A stretch of DNA of 64,000 bases, taken from Paenibacillus vietnamensis. Lineage in GTDB: Bacteria > Bacillota > Bacilli > Paenibacillales > Paenibacillaceae. The stretch is taken from assembly GCF_020169515.1 (NCBI RefSeq), contig NZ_JAHMHW010000001.1:1018166-1082165 (forward strand). Reading direction: 5' to 3'. Shown piece after piece: positions 8,768 through 16,261 of this stretch. Within the stretch, counting starts at the first letter, position 1, and each line of letters starts with the position of its first letter. A program made the translations under genes and the position numbers. The notes beneath the pieces are model-generated. The model did no database searches, was not told where the DNA came from, and saw nothing but the letters and a program-made list of their open reading frames with translations.

Positions 8768-9628
8768 CTACTCCTTTCCTCCATAAGCATAAAAGCCGCG
8801 GCCCGTTTTACGCCCAAGCCAGCCTGCCAGCACATAATTGCGAAGCAGCGGACAAGGACGGTATTTCGAATCTCCGAAGCCTTCATGCAGCGTCTCCATA
8901 ATCGCCAGGCAGGTGTCGAGCCCAATCAGATCCGCTAAGGCGAGCGGCCCCATCGGATGATTCATCCCCAGCTTCATAATCCGATCCACCGCCTCCGGCT
9001 CCGCCACCCCCTCGTATACCGCATAGGCCGCTTCGTTGATCATCGGCATCAGCACGCGGTTCGAGACGAAGCCCGGATAGTCCTTGACCGCAACCGGCGT
9101 CTTGCCTGCCGCCGCAGCAAGATTCCTCACCTGCGCGAACGTCTCGTCGGACGTGGCAAGACCCCGGATTACTTCAACAAGCGGCATAACGGGAACGGGA
9201 TTCATGAAATGCATGCCGATCACCCGGTCGGGCCTGCCGGTCACCGCCGCAAGCTCCGTTACGGACAGGGACGACGTGTTCGTCGCCAGTATCGCCAGCG
9301 GCCCGCAGATCCGGTCGAGCGCTTGAAACAGCGATTTTTTCAATGCCATCTTCTCCGGCGCCGCCTCCACGACCAGCTCCGAATCGGCAGCGTCGGCAAG
9401 CTCGGTCGTCAGCCGGATCCGGCGCAACGCTTCCGTACGCTGCTCCTCTGTCAGCCTGCCTTTCTGAACGAATTTGCGAAGCGATGCCTCGATCGTGCCA
9501 AACCCCCGCTCGGCCGCGGAGCGTTCGATGTCATACAATGTGACGCCGAACCCTGCCTGTGCGAAAACCTGCGCGATGCCGCTGCCCATTTGTCCGGCGC
9601 CGACAACCGTTATTTCACGTATATTCAT
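8768..9628 (-). CDS. mmgB: 3-hydroxybutyryl-CoA dehydrogenase (MmgB type)
   Basis: A 286-residue NAD-dependent 3-hydroxyacyl-CoA dehydrogenase. The Rossmann motif [20 protein letters not shown] is near the N-terminus. The catalytic region follows: [13 protein letters not shown], then [19 protein letters not shown] with the catalytic His, then the Glu and Asn of the [21 protein letters not shown] block, and finally [21 protein letters not shown]. The length is standard for the short HBD form. It oxidises 3-hydroxyacyl-CoA to 3-oxoacyl-CoA, feeding the thiolase coded just upstream. No enoyl-CoA hydratase gene is present in the operon, as in the B. subtilis mmg operon. The gap to the thiolase gene is 18 bases. 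Confidence 0.94.
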   Translation of the reverse strand: MNIREITVVGAGQMGSGIAQVFAQAGFGVTLYDIERSAAERGFGTIEASLRKFVQKGRLTEEQRTEALRRIRLTTELADAADSELVVEAAPEKMALKKSLFQALDRICGPLAILATNTSSLSVTELAAVTGRPDRVIGMHFMNPVPVMPLVEVIRGLATSDETFAQVRNLAAAAGKTPVAVKDYPGFVSNRVLMPMINEAAYAVYEGVAEPEAVDRIMKLGMNHPMGPLALADLIGLDTCLAIMETLHEGFGDSKYRPCPLLRNYVLAGWLGRKTGRGFYAYGGKE

Positions 9629-9646
9629 CCCGATCCCCCCGCCGCC

Positions 9647-10816
9647 TTATCCTTCGACTTGAATTAATAGCGCGTCGCCCTGCGCACCTCCGCTGCATAT
9701 GGCCGCGATGCCGAGCCCCCCGCCAGCTCTCCTCAGCTCGTTCATCAACGTAAGGACAATTCGCGCGCCGCTTGCCCCGATCGGATGCCCGAGCGCGATG
9801 GCTCCCCCGTTGACGTTCACCTTGTTCGGATCCCAGCCAAGCAGCTTTCCGCAGGTCAGCGCTACGGATGCGAACGCCTCGTTTACTTCGAACAAGCGGA
9901 TTTGATCGAGCGTCACGCCCGTTTCCTTAAGCAGCTTCCGGATCGCCAGCGCGGGAGCCTCGGCGAGGGACGGCGCCTCCGTGCCGACTGCGGCGTGCCC
10001 GATAATCGTGGCAAGCGGCTTATGTCCGAGCTTCTCTGCCTCAGCCCTTGACATGAGCAGCAGAGCAGCCGCGCCGTCATTCACGCCGGGCGCATTGCCG
10101 GCCGTAACGGTGCCGCCGGCGCCTGAGATCGGCTTCAGCAGCGCCAATTTTGCCGCATTCGTGTCGGAGCGGGGACTTTCATCCGACGCGATGACCGTTT
10201 GGCCGGCCTGATACGACACGATTTCTTCTGCGAATAAACCCTGACGGCTGGCCGCAATCGCTCGCTGATGGCTGCGAAGCGCCCATGCATCCTGCTCAGC
10301 GCGGGTTAATCCATATTCCTCCGCCGCCTTGTTGCCGTGCACCGTCATATGCACGTCGGCAAAAGCGCAAAGCAGTCCGTCATGGATCATCAAGTCCACC
10401 ATGGCGGCATTTCCCATCCGCGCTCCCCACCTGGCAGACATGGAAGCAAAAGGTACACGGGACATACTTTCCATCCCGCCGGCCACAATCGTTTCCGCAT
10501 CTCCGGAGCGGATCATCTGATCCGCCATCGTGATTGCCCGCAGGCCTGATGCGCATACTTTATTGACCGTCTCCGTCTGAACGCTCCAGTCGAGGCCGGC
10601 CAGCCTCGCTGCCTGGCGGGCCGGATTTTGTCCGGCGCCCGCCTGCAAAACCATTCCCATAATGACGCCGTCCACCTGCTTGCAATCGGCTCTTGCCTTC
10701 TGCAGCGCACCTTTGATCGCCGCTGCGCCGAGCTGCACGGCCGAAACGTCCTTGAACGCCCCGCCGAATTTCCCGAAAGCCGTACGGGCTCCGCCGACAA
10801 TGACGGTTTCTCGCAT
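9647..10816 (-). CDS. mmgA: Acetyl-CoA acetyltransferase / thiolase (MmgA type)
   Basis: A 389-residue thiolase that splits 3-oxoacyl-CoA with CoA (or condenses two acetyl-CoA). The nucleophilic Cys lies in [10 protein letters not shown], preceded by the QTETVN element. The active-site His and second Cys are in [20 protein letters not shown] and [16 protein letters not shown]. The ATG at 10816 was chosen since AGGAGG lies upstream and [19 protein letters not shown] matches thiolase N-termini; a further upstream in-frame start would overlap the preceding gene. In B. subtilis mmgA opens the operon, but here an extra acyl-CoA dehydrogenase precedes it by 14 bases. Confidence 0.94.
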   Translation of the reverse strand: MRETVIVGGARTAFGKFGGAFKDVSAVQLGAAAIKGALQKARADCKQVDGVIMGMVLQAGAGQNPARQAARLAGLDWSVQTETVNKVCASGLRAITMADQMIRSGDAETIVAGGMESMSRVPFASMSARWGARMGNAAMVDLMIHDGLLCAFADVHMTVHGNKAAEEYGLTRAEQDAWALRSHQRAIAASRQGLFAEEIVSYQAGQTVIASDESPRSDTNAAKLALLKPISGAGGTVTAGNAPGVNDGAAALLLMSRAEAEKLGHKPLATIIGHAAVGTEAPSLAEAPALAIRKLLKETGVTLDQIRLFEVNEAFASVALTCGKLLGWDPNKVNVNGGAIALGHPIGASGARIVLTLMNELRRAGGGLGIAAICSGGAQGDALLIQVEG

Positions 10817-10830
10817 CGCGGTATCGCCTC

Positions 10831-11970
10831 CTACTCCGCCAAGATGCGGAGAATCATATCCGAATTCAAACCGCCGGTGCCAAAATCCGATTCCAGGCAC
10901 TTGGCGTCGCGCAAAAATCGCTCCATCCGAAATTCGCGCATATAGCCGGAGCCCCCGAATATTTGAACGGCTTCGATCCCGGCCGCTACCGCCGTTTCCG
11001 CCGCGTATTTTCTTGCCATAGCCGCCTCTTTGCCGCAGCTCTTTCCTTCATCCATCAGCCAAGCCGCCTGATAAGCAAGCAGCCTTGAGGCGTCGATCCG
11101 CGCCGACATATCGGCCAGCTTGAACGCAATGCCCTGCTGCCTTGCAATCGGCTTGCCGAACTGCTTACGCTCCTTCGCATACCCGGCTGCAGCCTCCAGC
11201 GCTCCCTGCGCAGCTCCGACAGCCATGGCGGCTGCGCTGATCTGTCCGATATCGGCGATTGCTTCAACCAATTCTTTTACATTGCTTTCATTTCCGATTT
11301 GTGCCAATCCCGTTGCCTCATATCCTCGTAAAATAAGCGGTGCGGTCGCGAACGAGCGCAAGCCCAGCTTCCGCTCCGGTTCGCCGACCTCGATCAGCGG
11401 CCCGGCGGTATCGACAAGAAAAAACTGGACGCCCGTTTTGCTCCTCCCGTCATGACCTTGCGCAGCCACAAGCATATAGTCGGCCTGCGGCGCATTCATG
11501 GCCGACGGCTGGGTGCCGATCAGCCGGTAGACCGTACCTGACTGCAGCGACCGCAGGCAGGCGGCCGCACCGGTCTGTCCCGCATGTGCCGCATGGAGCG
11601 CGCAGCCGCCCAGCTTCGCACCGCCCGCGAGCTCCGGCAGCAGCATCCGCCGCAGCTCCTCGCCGCCGAAGCGCTGCAGCGGCCATACGCAGTAGGCCGT
11701 ATGCGCCGCAAGCGCGGCAGCCGTCGACGAACATACTCTTGCCAGCTCTTCGAGCACAATCGCGTAGGTTAACAGATCGCTGCCTGCTCCCCCGTACTTC
11801 TCGGAAACCGGAATTCCCGCCAGGCCAAGCTGCGCCAGCTGCGCGAACAGCTCCCTCCGGAACCGGCCCTCTTCGTCTCGGCTACCGGCCCCCGCCGCCA
11901 CCGCTTGCTCCGCAAAATCCCGGACGACCTCGCGAGTCAGTTCCTGCTCCTCCGTTAATCCGAATTGCAT
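10831..11970 (-). CDS. Acyl-CoA dehydrogenase paralogue lacking flavin-site and catalytic residues
   Basis: A 379-residue acyl-CoA dehydrogenase family protein, the first gene of the mmg-type operon. The overall fold is clear ([19 protein letters not shown] start, [35 protein letters not shown]). The flavin-binding LTEPxxGSD motif is replaced by LHAAHAGQT and the ITN element by SAMNAP. The catalytic Glu of YEGT is replaced by Phe (SDFGTGG), and the alternative Glu position of isovaleryl-type enzymes is also absent. It retains [14 protein letters not shown] and QIFGGSGY, which normally contact the partner subunit's FAD. It therefore looks like the non-catalytic partner of the other dehydrogenase in the operon. 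GGAGGAGG precedes the ATG at 11970. Confidence 0.88.
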   Translation of the reverse strand: MQFGLTEEQELTREVVRDFAEQAVAAGAGSRDEEGRFRRELFAQLAQLGLAGIPVSEKYGGAGSDLLTYAIVLEELARVCSSTAAALAAHTAYCVWPLQRFGGEELRRMLLPELAGGAKLGGCALHAAHAGQTGAAACLRSLQSGTVYRLIGTQPSAMNAPQADYMLVAAQGHDGRSKTGVQFFLVDTAGPLIEVGEPERKLGLRSFATAPLILRGYEATGLAQIGNESNVKELVEAIADIGQISAAAMAVGAAQGALEAAAGYAKERKQFGKPIARQQGIAFKLADMSARIDASRLLAYQAAWLMDEGKSCGKEAAMARKYAAETAVAAGIEAVQIFGGSGYMREFRMERFLRDAKCLESDFGTGGLNSDMILRILAE

Positions 11971-12041
11971 GCCCCCTTCCTCCTCCCTCATGCCGAAGCT
12001 GTGGACAGCTTTCGACGAGTTCCGCGTTTATCCTAAGTATA

Positions 12042-12083
12042 TGAACGCGATAAGATGAAAAGTATTGATTCTAAAAATCAATA
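12042..12083. promoter_or_regulatory. Candidate control region of the mmg operon: cre-like site and 8-bp palindrome
   Basis: TGAACGCGATAAGA (12042-12055) matches 12 of 14 positions of the CcpA cre consensus. TATTGATT (12063-12070) and AATCAATA (12076-12083) form an inverted repeat with a 5-base spacer, about 95 bases upstream of the first operon gene, suitable for a dimeric repressor. I could not find a convincing sigma-A or sigma-E promoter. In B. subtilis mmg is repressed by CcpA and read by sigma E, so CcpA control here is plausible but unproven. Confidence 0.35.
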
Positions 12084-12098
12084 TCCGGACATAACGAA

Positions 12099-12124
12099 CA
12101 AGCCCCTTCCGGCGGAAGGGGCTT
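12099..12124. terminator. Terminator hairpin between ycgQ and the mmg control region
   Basis: AAGCCCCTTCC (12100-12110) and GGAAGGGGCTT (12114-12124) form a tight GC-rich stem downstream of the ycgQ stop on the minus strand. Only a broken T-run follows (TTGTTCGTTAT). Confidence 0.6.
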
Positions 12125-12147
12125 GCTGCAGACCTTGTTTTAGACGG

Positions 12148-13092
12148 TCAGGATGTCCGGTATACGTAAGGATCCTTCGGTTCTTTAATCGGATTCCATC
12201 CGCTAACCTTCAGTACGGGAATCTTTTGCTTGAACGGCTGGTAGTACTCCCAATCCAGCTTGCCGCTCACATGCACCCAATCGTCGTCCTCTACTTTGGT
12301 ACCCTTCGGAAATTCCACAAGCATCCCGAAGACGCCGGAATCAGCGACGCAATGAATGAAGCCGAAACGAAAAACAAAATAGTGGCTGTCATCCACCTGC
12401 TGGCCTTTAAAGGCAAAGCCGTCGAAGGCAATCGTTTTCCCAAAAAAAGCGTCCAGATTTTGATAAATGACCTCCATTCCCTTCAAATAATTGGCATCCG
12501 TCAAGGTGACCGAGCCAAGCGATGCAAACTCGGCCAGCTCTTTGTGATTCAGTTCCTCATAAACGTCCTTTTGGTAGAAAATGCTCGTATCCGGCTTTAG
12601 AAACTGGTACGACGGGTTGTCCTGTATATCCTGTTCAAATCCGGGTATCGAAAACCCTTTTGCCTTCACAAAACTGGAATCGAGAGCATGCGCGGGCAGA
12701 AAGAGCCCCGTTACGATCGGAATGAATAAGATGAAGCAGCCGACAAAACGTTTGAGCTTCGTCTCATTGCCGTGCGAGTGCCCGCAATCGTGACCATGAT
12801 CATCGACGCGACGTTTATGCTCATCAATGTGACAATGATCATCATGCCGGCATGCCTCATGGTGATCGTGACTATGCTCCGGCATAGCTTCACCCGCTGC
12901 CTGCTTCTTCTCTTCCGCTCTCTGCCGCTTAGAAACACGAATAAACTCGAATATGCTGAGAAGTCCCATCATCACAACGGCGCTTATCGATAAATAGGCG
13001 TATTTCATATTAATGTATTTATTGATCTCGCCCGTGTAATGAAGCATAAAAAACATGAAGGAAAATCCGAACAAAATAACGAAACGAATCAT
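12148..13092 (-). CDS. ycgQ: TIGR03943/YcgQ family putative permease subunit with His-rich loop
   Basis: A 314-residue protein with four hydrophobic segments. Two are at the N-terminus (FVILFGFSFMFFMLHYTGEI and the following AVVMMGLLSIFEF helix) and one follows a long histidine-rich loop (FVGCFILFIPIVTGLFLPA). The C-terminal domain reads like the TIGR03943 soluble domain. The loop at about residues 72-112 has more than 15 His plus Asp, Glu and Cys and should bind divalent metal, probably zinc. It overlaps the ycgR gene by four bases, so the two are co-translated. YcgQ/YcgR pairs are thought to act as a two-component permease. The substrate is unknown; metal loop and Zur-like site suggest zinc or a zinc-dependent process. 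Confidence 0.88.
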   Translation of the reverse strand: MIRFVILFGFSFMFFMLHYTGEINKYINMKYAYLSISAVVMMGLLSIFEFIRVSKRQRAEEKKQAAGEAMPEHSHDHHEACRHDDHCHIDEHKRRVDDHGHDCGHSHGNETKLKRFVGCFILFIPIVTGLFLPAHALDSSFVKAKGFSIPGFEQDIQDNPSYQFLKPDTSIFYQKDVYEELNHKELAEFASLGSVTLTDANYLKGMEVIYQNLDAFFGKTIAFDGFAFKGQQVDDSHYFVFRFGFIHCVADSGVFGMLVEFPKGTKVEDDDWVHVSGKLDWEYYQPFKQKIPVLKVSGWNPIKEPKDPYVYRTS

Positions 13093-13997
13093 CCAAACAG
13101 CCTCCCTGCAATCAGCGATCCGCCTAGGGTAAACACCGTCACAAGCGCAATGAGCGCCAATACAAATTTCGTACGGTACACGCCAAGCAGCATCAGCGTA
13201 TTTTTAATGTCAATCATCGGTCCGAAAACTAGAAAAGCGGATAAGGAGCCGAGCGTAAAGGTGCTGCGGAACGATGCGGCAATGAATGCATCCGCTTCCG
13301 AGCATAGTGAAATGAGGAAAGCCAAAGCGATCATCACAAGCGAAGCCGTCACCGGATTGCCGCCAAGCTGCAGCAAGTAGGAGGTCGGCACAAACGTCTG
13401 CATGCAGGCTGCGATAAGAGCACCGAGCACCAAATATTTTCCTACCGAAAAAAACTCCTCTACCGCATGCGCGATCACATCGTATAACCGTTTCATGACC
13501 GGAATCGACGGCTCGCGGTACTCCGCGCCTTCCTGAACGGCTGCCGCAACCGGGGCAAGCGGATAGCGGAAAGGCAGCTCCTTGAACAGCAGGGACAGGC
13601 TGAGCGAAACCGATAACGCCACTGCGAAAGCCAGTCCGGCCCGGATACCGACCATCGTCCAGTCGTTGCCAAAGGCGATATAGGTTGAGAAGAGAACGAT
13701 CGGATTTACGATCGGTCCCGTCAGCATAAAGGCAATCCCGGCATGCAGCGGCATCCCTTTGCTTATTAGCCGTCTTGTAATCGGCACAATTCCGCACTCG
13801 CAGGAAGGGAAGAACAGGCCGATACCGCAGCCGAATAATGCCGCGAGCACCCGGTTTTTCGGCATGATCCGCGCAATCCATCTCTCCTTTACGAAAGCCT
13901 GAATAAAGCCTGAAATAAGCACGCCGATCAGTACGAACGGGATAGCCTCCATCACCATACTGATAAAAATCGTGTTCAATTGATAAAGTGTCGTCAC
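13089..13997 (-). CDS. ycgR: DUF318 family permease (YcgR)
   Basis: A 302-residue polytopic membrane protein of the predicted permease family COG0701. It has roughly eight membrane segments in two halves. The first half carries the conserved CGIGLFFPSCECGIVPITRRLISKGMPLHAGIAFMLTGPIVNP block, the second the SLCSEADAFIAASFRSTF and FGPMIDIKNTLMLLG block. It probably forms the channel part of the YcgQ/YcgR system. The start is a GTG preceded by GGAGATG. A 7-1-7 operator resembling the B. subtilis Zur box overlaps its promoter (14029-14043), so I infer repression under zinc-replete conditions. Confidence 0.88.
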   Translation of the reverse strand: MTTLYQLNTIFISMVMEAIPFVLIGVLISGFIQAFVKERWIARIMPKNRVLAALFGCGIGLFFPSCECGIVPITRRLISKGMPLHAGIAFMLTGPIVNPIVLFSTYIAFGNDWTMVGIRAGLAFAVALSVSLSLSLLFKELPFRYPLAPVAAAVQEGAEYREPSIPVMKRLYDVIAHAVEEFFSVGKYLVLGALIAACMQTFVPTSYLLQLGGNPVTASLVMIALAFLISLCSEADAFIAASFRSTFTLGSLSAFLVFGPMIDIKNTLMLLGVYRTKFVLALIALVTVFTLGGSLIAGRLFG

Positions 13998-14028
13998 GCC
14001 GTTTCATCTCCGATTCTGCTAATAAAAT

Positions 14029-14068
14029 CGCTAATCATTACTATAGCGCTTTCTCAGCACTGTATAAA
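14029..14068 (-). promoter_or_regulatory. Promoter of ycgR-ycgQ with candidate Zur box
   Basis: On the minus strand TTTATA (14063-14068) and TATAGT (14040-14045), 17 bases apart, form a sigma-A promoter. Overlapping the -10 element, bases 14029-14043 form a 7-1-7 repeat with core TAATCATTA. It matches 10 of 14 defined positions of the Zur box, better than Fur or PerR. The position fits repression. Confidence 0.5.
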
Positions 14069-14071
14069 GTG

Positions 14072-14103
14072 AAAAAAAAAGAGCCCGCTCCCGGCAGACT
14101 CTT
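14072..14103 (-). terminator. Terminator of the nasB-nasC operon
   Basis: A 10-bp stem with two wobble pairs (14079-14088 with 14094-14103) is followed on the minus strand by nine T residues. It lies 32 bases past the nasC stop. Confidence 0.85.
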
Positions 14104-14134
14104 TCCATACTTATAGATAACTGCGGCGACAGAG

Positions 14135-16261
14135 TCAGCGAATCGGCTTAATCGAAACCGTCGAGGTTTTGAAGCCCGGCATTTTGCAATTCGGGTCCAG
14201 CTCCGGACTTGTTGCTTTATTAACGTTCTGGACGCCGCCCCAATGCATAGGCACAAAGACGGTATCTTCTTTGATCTGGGCCGAAATGCGGCTCCGGACG
14301 CTGAAGCTTCCCCTCCGGGACCGGACTTCGACTTTGTCCCCTTCTTCGATTTTATATTTTTTGGCGGTCCGTGGGTGCAGCTCCACGAAATTGTCGACGC
14401 TCCTGGCAGCCAAGGAGGGACTCCTCCGTGTTTGCACACCGGTCAAATAATGCGACAGCACGCGCCCGTTCGTCAGCGTGAGCGGGAATTCCGCATCCGG
14501 CACCTCCTGCGGCTGTCTGCTCGGTACGGGGATGAAAATTGCCCTGCCGTCCGGATGTGCGAACGATTCGGTAAACAGCAAGCCGTTTGGCTCCTGCTCC
14601 TCCGTTGACGGGCATGGCCAGTAGACGCCTCCCTCGCGCCGCAGCCTGTCGTAGGTAATACCGTAATAATCGGCCACTCCTCCGCGGCTTGCCACCCGAA
14701 GCTCATTAAAAATTTCCTCAGCGGAGTGATAAGTGAAGTATTGCTTTCTGCCCAGCATCTCGGCGAGCTCGCACAATATCTTCCAGTCATGTCTCGCTTC
14801 GCCAGGCGCCGGAATCGTCGATTCCCGCAGCAGCACGCGTCCCTCCAGATTGGTCAGCGTACCGTCGTTTTCCAGGTAGGCGGTAACCGGCAGCACGACG
14901 TCCGCCATGCGCGCCGTTTCCGACAGAAACATATCCGCCACGGCCAAAAACCCGATATTTTGCAAGCCTTTCTCAACCAAATCCGCATTCGGATTGGAAA
15001 CGACCGGATTGGAGCCCATCACGAACAGCGATCGGATCGTGCCGTCATGCACCAGCTCCATCATCTCGTAGGCGGATACTCCTTTTCGCGGAATTTCCGC
15101 CGGCTCCACTCCCCACACTTTCGCGATGTATTCGCGGTCGCGGTCATCCTCGATCGAGCGGTAGCCCGGCAGCTGGTCGCTCTTCTGACCGTGCTCCCTG
15201 CCGCCTTGCCCGTTGCCTTGTCCGGTTACGGCGCCGTAGCCGCAGCCCGGCTTGCCGACTTTTCCGGTCGCCAGCACGATATTGAGGAAGTTGCGAACCG
15301 CGACATGACCGTCCGTTTGCTGCTCGACGCCCCGCGCCGTGAACAAAATTCCCGTACTCGCCTTGCCGAATTCGACCGCTGCCTTATGGATCAGCGATGG
15401 ATCAAGGCCGGTTAACTCCGCGATTCCGTCCAAATCGACGGTTTCCAAATGACGCTTCAGCTCATCGAAGCCATTCGTGCGGCCAGCGATAAACGACTGA
15501 TCCATCAGCCCCTCGTTTTGCAGCACCTTCAGCATGCCGTTCGCCAACGCGGCGTCCGTTCCCGGCCGGATTTGCAGATGGATGTCCGCCATTTCCGCCG
15601 TCGCCGTCACTCTCGGATCGATGACGATGATCGTCGCTCCGTTTTCTTTTGCCTTCGTAAAATAAGGCATCAGCGTCGGCTGGCATTCGGCAATGTTCGT
15701 TCCGGCCAATATAATGCAGCGGGCAAGCGGAATATCGGATAATCGGCACGTAAGCCCGCGGTCGATGCCGAACGTTTTGTTGCCTGCGGAAGCAGCGGCG
15801 GACATGCAGAACCGGCCATTGTAATCGATATATTTGGTACCGAGGCCGATGCGCGCGAATTTCCCGAGCAGATAAGCCGATTCGTTCGTGAGCGAACCGC
15901 CGCCGTACAAACCGATGGCGTCCGGGCCGTACTGCTTGCTGACCGTTTCGAAATTGTCGCGGATCAGCGTAAGGGCTTCCTCCCAGGTGGCGGGACTCAG
16001 CTTGCCGTTTTTCCGCACGAGCGGCTGCAGGATGCGGTCGCCGCTCATGACATGCTGATGCGCGTTCATCCCCTTCACGCATAAACGCCCTTCCGAAGCC
16101 GCGTTCGGAATGCCCTCGATTTTGTAGGTTTTGCGCTGCGTGCCCGGCAGCGGCTCATTTGCCGTAATACGAATCTTGCACTGCACACTGCAAAACGGGC
16201 ACTGCGTATCCGCATGAAATCCCGGCTCCAGCGTAAGCGGAGAGCTTATCGTTTGCTGCAT
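14135..16261 (-). CDS. nasC: Assimilatory nitrate reductase catalytic subunit (NasC)
   Basis: A 708-residue cytoplasmic molybdopterin enzyme that reduces nitrate to nitrite. The N-terminal 4Fe-4S site is C21, C24, C28 and C61 (CPFCSVQC, GRLCVKG). The putative Mo-ligand Cys152 lies in YNGRFCMSAA, as in Nap/Nas enzymes. Further bis-MGD motifs are AGTNIAECQPTLMPYF, IDPRVTATAEMADIHLQIRPGTDAAL and, near the C-terminus, GVQTRRSPSLAARSVDNFVELHP and FVPMHWGG. No Tat signal is present, consistent with cytoplasmic assimilation. The start overlaps the nasB stop by 16 bases. Electrons come from NasB. A siroheme nitrite reductase is not in the window. Confidence 0.95.
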   Translation of the reverse strand: MQQTISSPLTLEPGFHADTQCPFCSVQCKIRITANEPLPGTQRKTYKIEGIPNAASEGRLCVKGMNAHQHVMSGDRILQPLVRKNGKLSPATWEEALTLIRDNFETVSKQYGPDAIGLYGGGSLTNESAYLLGKFARIGLGTKYIDYNGRFCMSAAASAGNKTFGIDRGLTCRLSDIPLARCIILAGTNIAECQPTLMPYFTKAKENGATIIVIDPRVTATAEMADIHLQIRPGTDAALANGMLKVLQNEGLMDQSFIAGRTNGFDELKRHLETVDLDGIAELTGLDPSLIHKAAVEFGKASTGILFTARGVEQQTDGHVAVRNFLNIVLATGKVGKPGCGYGAVTGQGNGQGGREHGQKSDQLPGYRSIEDDRDREYIAKVWGVEPAEIPRKGVSAYEMMELVHDGTIRSLFVMGSNPVVSNPNADLVEKGLQNIGFLAVADMFLSETARMADVVLPVTAYLENDGTLTNLEGRVLLRESTIPAPGEARHDWKILCELAEMLGRKQYFTYHSAEEIFNELRVASRGGVADYYGITYDRLRREGGVYWPCPSTEEQEPNGLLFTESFAHPDGRAIFIPVPSRQPQEVPDAEFPLTLTNGRVLSHYLTGVQTRRSPSLAARSVDNFVELHPRTAKKYKIEEGDKVEVRSRRGSFSVRSRISAQIKEDTVFVPMHWGGVQNVNKATSPELDPNCKMPGFKTSTVSIKPIR

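Noticed and set aside
11990..12070. Sigma-E promoter before the mmg operon
   Set aside because: Partial -35 and -10 matches exist but the spacing is 8 bases instead of about 14, so no claim is made.
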